Program-made: the position numbers and the translations under genes
Source: CAYLXX01 sp964484325
GTDB lineage: Bacteria > Patescibacteriota > Microgenomatia > UBA1406 > GWC2-37-13
Direction of reading: 5' to 3'
Assembly: GCA_964484325.1 (NCBI GenBank)
Contig: CAZAEE010000002.1
Coordinates: 62,001 to 126,000 of the forward strand
DNA: 64,000 bases
The notes under the pieces: model-generated
What the model was told of the DNA's origin: nothing
Database searches by the model: none
The model's input: the letters and a program-made list of their open reading frames with translations, nothing else
Part shown: piece by piece, positions 61,841-64,000 of the stretch
How positions within the stretch are numbered: position 1 is the stretch's first letter
How the letters are laid out: each line of letters opens with the position of its first letter

Positions 61841-62269
61841 TTATTTTTTAGAAGATATACTTATGAGTTGTTTGATCACTGGAAGTAATAGTTTTTCCTT
61901 AGGTAAATTCTTTAGCTCTGAAAGATATAACCATTTGTACTCCTCATGATCTTTTTCATTATCTTGATCGATAACTACGGTTCCGACAGCTTTTGCTACA
62001 AAAGTTAATCGGACAATATGTCTTTTCAGATGGGGACGAATAATATCCTGGGCGTATAATAGTTTCGGTATACCTACGAGCTTAAGTCCTGTTTCTTCCT
62101 TAATTTCCCTGGCTAATCCTTTCAAAAGCGGCTCTCCGGCGTTTATCCGACCACCTGGAATAGTCCATGAAGGTACTTTTTCATCTATTAATATTTTCGC
62201 GCGTTTTAGGAAGAGATATTTACCCTGTCGATTCTTGATAAATGCTTTAACTCCTACCTGTAGCTTCAT
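61841..62269 (-). CDS. NUDIX hydrolase
   Basis: Nudix box exact: G40-RINAG-E46-PLLKGLA-R54-E-I-K-E58-E59-T-G-L. 142 residues, typical of small housekeeping pyrophosphohydrolases of nucleotide derivatives. TATAAT on the - strand ends 6 bases before the ATG. Confidence 0.94.
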   Translation of the reverse strand: MKLQVGVKAFIKNRQGKYLFLKRAKILIDEKVPSWTIPGGRINAGEPLLKGLAREIKEETGLKLVGIPKLLYAQDIIRPHLKRHIVRLTFVAKAVGTVVIDQDNEKDHEEYKWLYLSELKNLPKEKLLLPVIKQLISISSKK

Positions 62270-62275
62270 GCAGAT

Positions 62276-62281
62276 ATTATA
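62276..62281 (-). promoter_or_regulatory. -10 of the NUDIX gene (leaderless)
   Basis: TATAAT on the - strand with a 6-base spacer to the ATG. Confidence 0.75.
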
Positions 62282-62283
62282 TA

Positions 62284-62928
62284 TTACACTCTCTTTTTTA
62301 GAAGTAAACCGGCGCCAAGAAGGGCAAAATCAGAAGCTAGAAAGATCAGACCAAATTCAGGTCCGGTAGAAGGTACTTGAGTCACTCCGGTAATCTGTTT
62401 TTCGATACACAGCTGAGCGGTATCTTCATCAGAAACATTTGCGTTAAATGCTTGAGCTCTATTTGAGATACAAAACAGTCCTTTATCGTTTGGCAAGTTA
62501 GTCTGAGCCACTACCTGCATTTTCAGATCATAACTTTTTTCCTCACCGGGTTTAAGGTCACCGGCTGAGAAAGAAATAGTCCGTGAACCCGTGTCAAAAT
62601 TTCCTGGTCCTTCCAGAGGTTCAATATATGTAGGCACAAAATCTTTGACTGTGACACCAATAAGATTGGAGTCTGAAGTATTTTTAACAATCAATCGAAA
62701 TATAACCACTGACCCGGCACCAAATCGGGGATCTGAAGGGGAAAGGTTATCAACAAAATCACTTGTGCCTGGTTTAGCCACTAGCTTATTTATCATGATG
62801 TTCTGGGAAGGTGGACATCCGCCATATTGACCATACTGACTGGTACAGCCATATTGAGCGCGAGCGGTCTGCGTAACCAAAAGAAGAGTCGCAAACAAGA
62901 AAACTGACAAAAAGACTTTTCGTATCAT
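62284..62928 (-). CDS. Surface protein with DUF11-like domain and PSTGPE tail
   Basis: Signal peptide (1-24, ending TARAQ), a Gln/Gly/Tyr-rich stretch, and a DUF11-like beta domain (VVIFRLIVKNTSDSNLIGVT, DFVPTYIEPLEG, LKPGEEKSYDLKM). The C-terminal sorting-type signal is VPSTGPE, one hydrophobic helix and KKRV. The tail looks like a sortase or exosortase-type recognition motif, or a simple anchor. TATAAT on the - strand ends 8 bases before the ATG. Confidence 0.8.
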   Translation of the reverse strand: MIRKVFLSVFLFATLLLVTQTARAQYGCTSQYGQYGGCPPSQNIMINKLVAKPGTSDFVDNLSPSDPRFGAGSVVIFRLIVKNTSDSNLIGVTVKDFVPTYIEPLEGPGNFDTGSRTISFSAGDLKPGEEKSYDLKMQVVAQTNLPNDKGLFCISNRAQAFNANVSDEDTAQLCIEKQITGVTQVPSTGPEFGLIFLASDFALLGAGLLLKKRV

Positions 62929-63088
62929 AGAGGGAAATTATACTACAGGCCTTATATCATGTCAACTATAGGTTAATAAGGAAAAGCAATACCAAAAGTG
63001 CCGTAACTATGACCATATGAATAAAGAGTAAACACCTACTGTGAAACTGGGGTATGAATCATGTGAAATTACGGTAATAATCCGGCCT

Positions 63089-63097
63089 TGGTATAAT
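63089..63097 (+). promoter_or_regulatory. Extended -10 of the SpoU methyltransferase gene (leaderless)
   Basis: TGGTATAAT with 7 bases to the ATG at 63105. Confidence 0.75.
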
Positions 63098-63104
63098 ATT
63101 CCCT

Positions 63105-63647
63105 ATGAAACTCAATGCACAGGAACTACGTACAGTCAGCGAGCCGAAAGCCATCGAACAGGCTGCTTCTCTACCCCGTCACCCTTTATACCTTGTTTTA
63201 GAAAATATTTATGATACTTATAATGTTGGTGGATTATTTCGGCTGGCAGATGCTCTAGCTGTCAAAAAAATCTACTTATGTGGTCAAACTGAGGTGCCGC
63301 CAAACTCTCGCATCAAAAAAGCCTCAATCGGAACATATAAACTGGTGCCCTGGGAGTATAAAAAAACCGCCCTTGAGGCCATTGCTGATATAAAAAGATT
63401 CGATCCGACAGTACAAACCGTTGCAGTCGAACAACACGAGCGAGCGACACCTCTTGCGAAGCTTGAAATAAACTTTCCTCTAGCATTTCTAGTCGGCAAT
63501 GAGACAGTGGGCGTGACCACTGAAGCATTGGACGCAGTTGACCACATCGTTGAAATACCGATGTGGGGCATTAATAAGTCGCTCAACGTCATCGTCTCAG
63601 CTGCCATCGTCGCCTACCAGATCATGCTTAAAAATTGTAGACTATAA
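63105..63647 (+). CDS. TrmH/SpoU-family RNA 2'-O-methyltransferase
   Basis: SPOUT knot motifs in order: NIYDTYNVGGLFRLADAL (motif 1), FLVGNETVGV (motif 2) and IPMWGINKSLNVIVSAAI (motif 3). 180 residues, without the N-terminal substrate-binding domain. Methylates a ribose in tRNA or rRNA; the target position cannot be told. Confidence 0.93.
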   Translation: MKLNAQELRTVSEPKAIEQAASLPRHPLYLVLENIYDTYNVGGLFRLADALAVKKIYLCGQTEVPPNSRIKKASIGTYKLVPWEYKKTALEAIADIKRFDPTVQTVAVEQHERATPLAKLEINFPLAFLVGNETVGVTTEALDAVDHIVEIPMWGINKSLNVIVSAAIVAYQIMLKNCRL

Positions 63648-63688
63648 TCCATTGCCCTTGGTAAAGGTCTTGTCTATAATAGGGATTC

Positions 63689-63757
63689 ATGCTTATTTCA
63701 GACAACTTAATTGCCATTAGGCAGGTTGCTGGACGAAAGAATGACAAGGAAGTTTAA
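63689..63757 (+). CDS. Possible 22-codon leader ORF or frameshifted N-terminus
   Basis: TATAAT (63675-63680) ends 8 bases before an ATG opening a 22-codon frame that stops at 63755, inside the next small gene in the +1 frame. It is either a leader peptide translationally coupled to that gene or its true N-terminus separated by a one-base frameshift. Confidence 0.35.
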   Translation: MLISDNLIAIRQVAGRKNDKEV

Positions 63758-63908
63758 AAAAGAACTTACGCCGATGAGAAGAGATATTCGAAAAATCAAG
63801 ACAGATATAAATCTGATCATTAAAGTTTTTGATAACCAGTATCTAGATCATGAAAAAAGAATTAAAAAAGTGGAAAATCATCTTCGGCTAGCCCCAATTT
63901 CCTCATAA
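63741..63908 (+). CDS. Small helical/coiled-coil protein
   Basis: 55 residues from the ATG at 63741: basic start (MTRKFKKELTPMRRDIRKIK) and a heptad-like helix ending EKRIKKVENHLRLAPISS. No function known. No promoter of its own; transcription probably starts at the leaderless site near 63680. Confidence 0.6.
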   Translation: MTRKFKKELTPMRRDIRKIKTDINLIIKVFDNQYLDHEKRIKKVENHLRLAPISS

Positions 63909-64000
63909 AAGTTTGATCGGCGATTCTCTGGGCGGTTTTTTCTGTATCTATTATTTGAACAGAGTATAACTATTTTCTACAGGTTGTGATCTAATCGTTT

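Noticed and set aside
63905..63992. Antisense stretch at the right edge reading like VQIIDTEKTAQRIADQTF
   Set aside because: Short, closed by a stop on both sides, no start codon, and partly antisense to the small coiled-coil gene.

Overview
The window is AT-rich bacterial DNA that reads with the standard code; UGA acts as a stop at many gene ends. It fits a small-genome, Gram-positive-like member of the Candidate Phyla Radiation (Patescibacteria), most likely Microgenomates. That placement is inference from four things: the very compact layout, the many multi-pass glycosyltransferases, the envelope genes (Ddl, MurF, MurJ-like, Lgt, a LytR_C protein, a PSTGPE-tailed surface protein), and five tRNA genes without an encoded CCA. 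I see no rRNA, insertion sequence, prophage or CRISPR array.

Layout. 1-17.4 kb is an envelope-polysaccharide locus: a + strand run of overlapping genes (IPT-domain membrane protein, several GT-C polytopic proteins, a MurJ-like flippase, two GT2 enzymes), then a - strand run (two GT39-like proteins and GDP-mannose 4,6-dehydratase), then a Wzx-type flippase. 17.4-20.5 kb is an accessory strip of single genes separated by degenerate repeats and ending at tRNA-Gly. It looks like serial insertions at a tRNA 3' end. 20.5-28.9 kb holds galE, an EamA transporter, a DUF2079/GT2/methyltransferase operon, a Xer recombinase, tRNA-Leu and a rhomboid protease. 28.9-31.4 kb holds tRNA-Ser and secreted proteins. 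31.5-40.6 kb holds the threonine-to-glycine pair tdh-kbl, a DsbA-like protein, ddl and murF convergent, an SGNH hydrolase, a PC4-like DNA-binding protein, an ABC-2 exporter and a RidA-family pseudogene. 40.57-41.79 kb is a 1.2 kb non-coding stretch with repeats, palindromes and a DnaA box. 41.8-64 kb is mixed housekeeping and envelope genes: yebC, LytR_C protein, KefB-like antiporter, lgt, two more GT39-like proteins, CBS protein, M29 aminopeptidase, DUF475, PAP2, dnaB, MBL hydrolase, NUDIX, SpoU methyltransferase.

How the genes work together. Most of the coding capacity serves the cell surface. Sugar nucleotides (Gmd, GalE, SDR epimerase) feed GT2 and GT-C enzymes, flippases move lipid-linked glycans, and Ddl/MurF make the peptidoglycan stem. 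The Tdh-Kbl pair would yield glycine and acetyl-CoA from threonine.

The strongest global signal is regulatory. About thirty genes have a -10 hexamer, often an extended TGn -10, ending only 4-10 bases before the start codon, so their mRNAs should be leaderless or nearly so. Only a few genes (30911-31432, 37993-38406, 3196-5253) have a good Shine-Dalgarno sequence. One divergent pair at 52.28 kb shares a single palindromic -10 in a 14-base intergenic region. All alignments here were made by eye; database searches were not possible.
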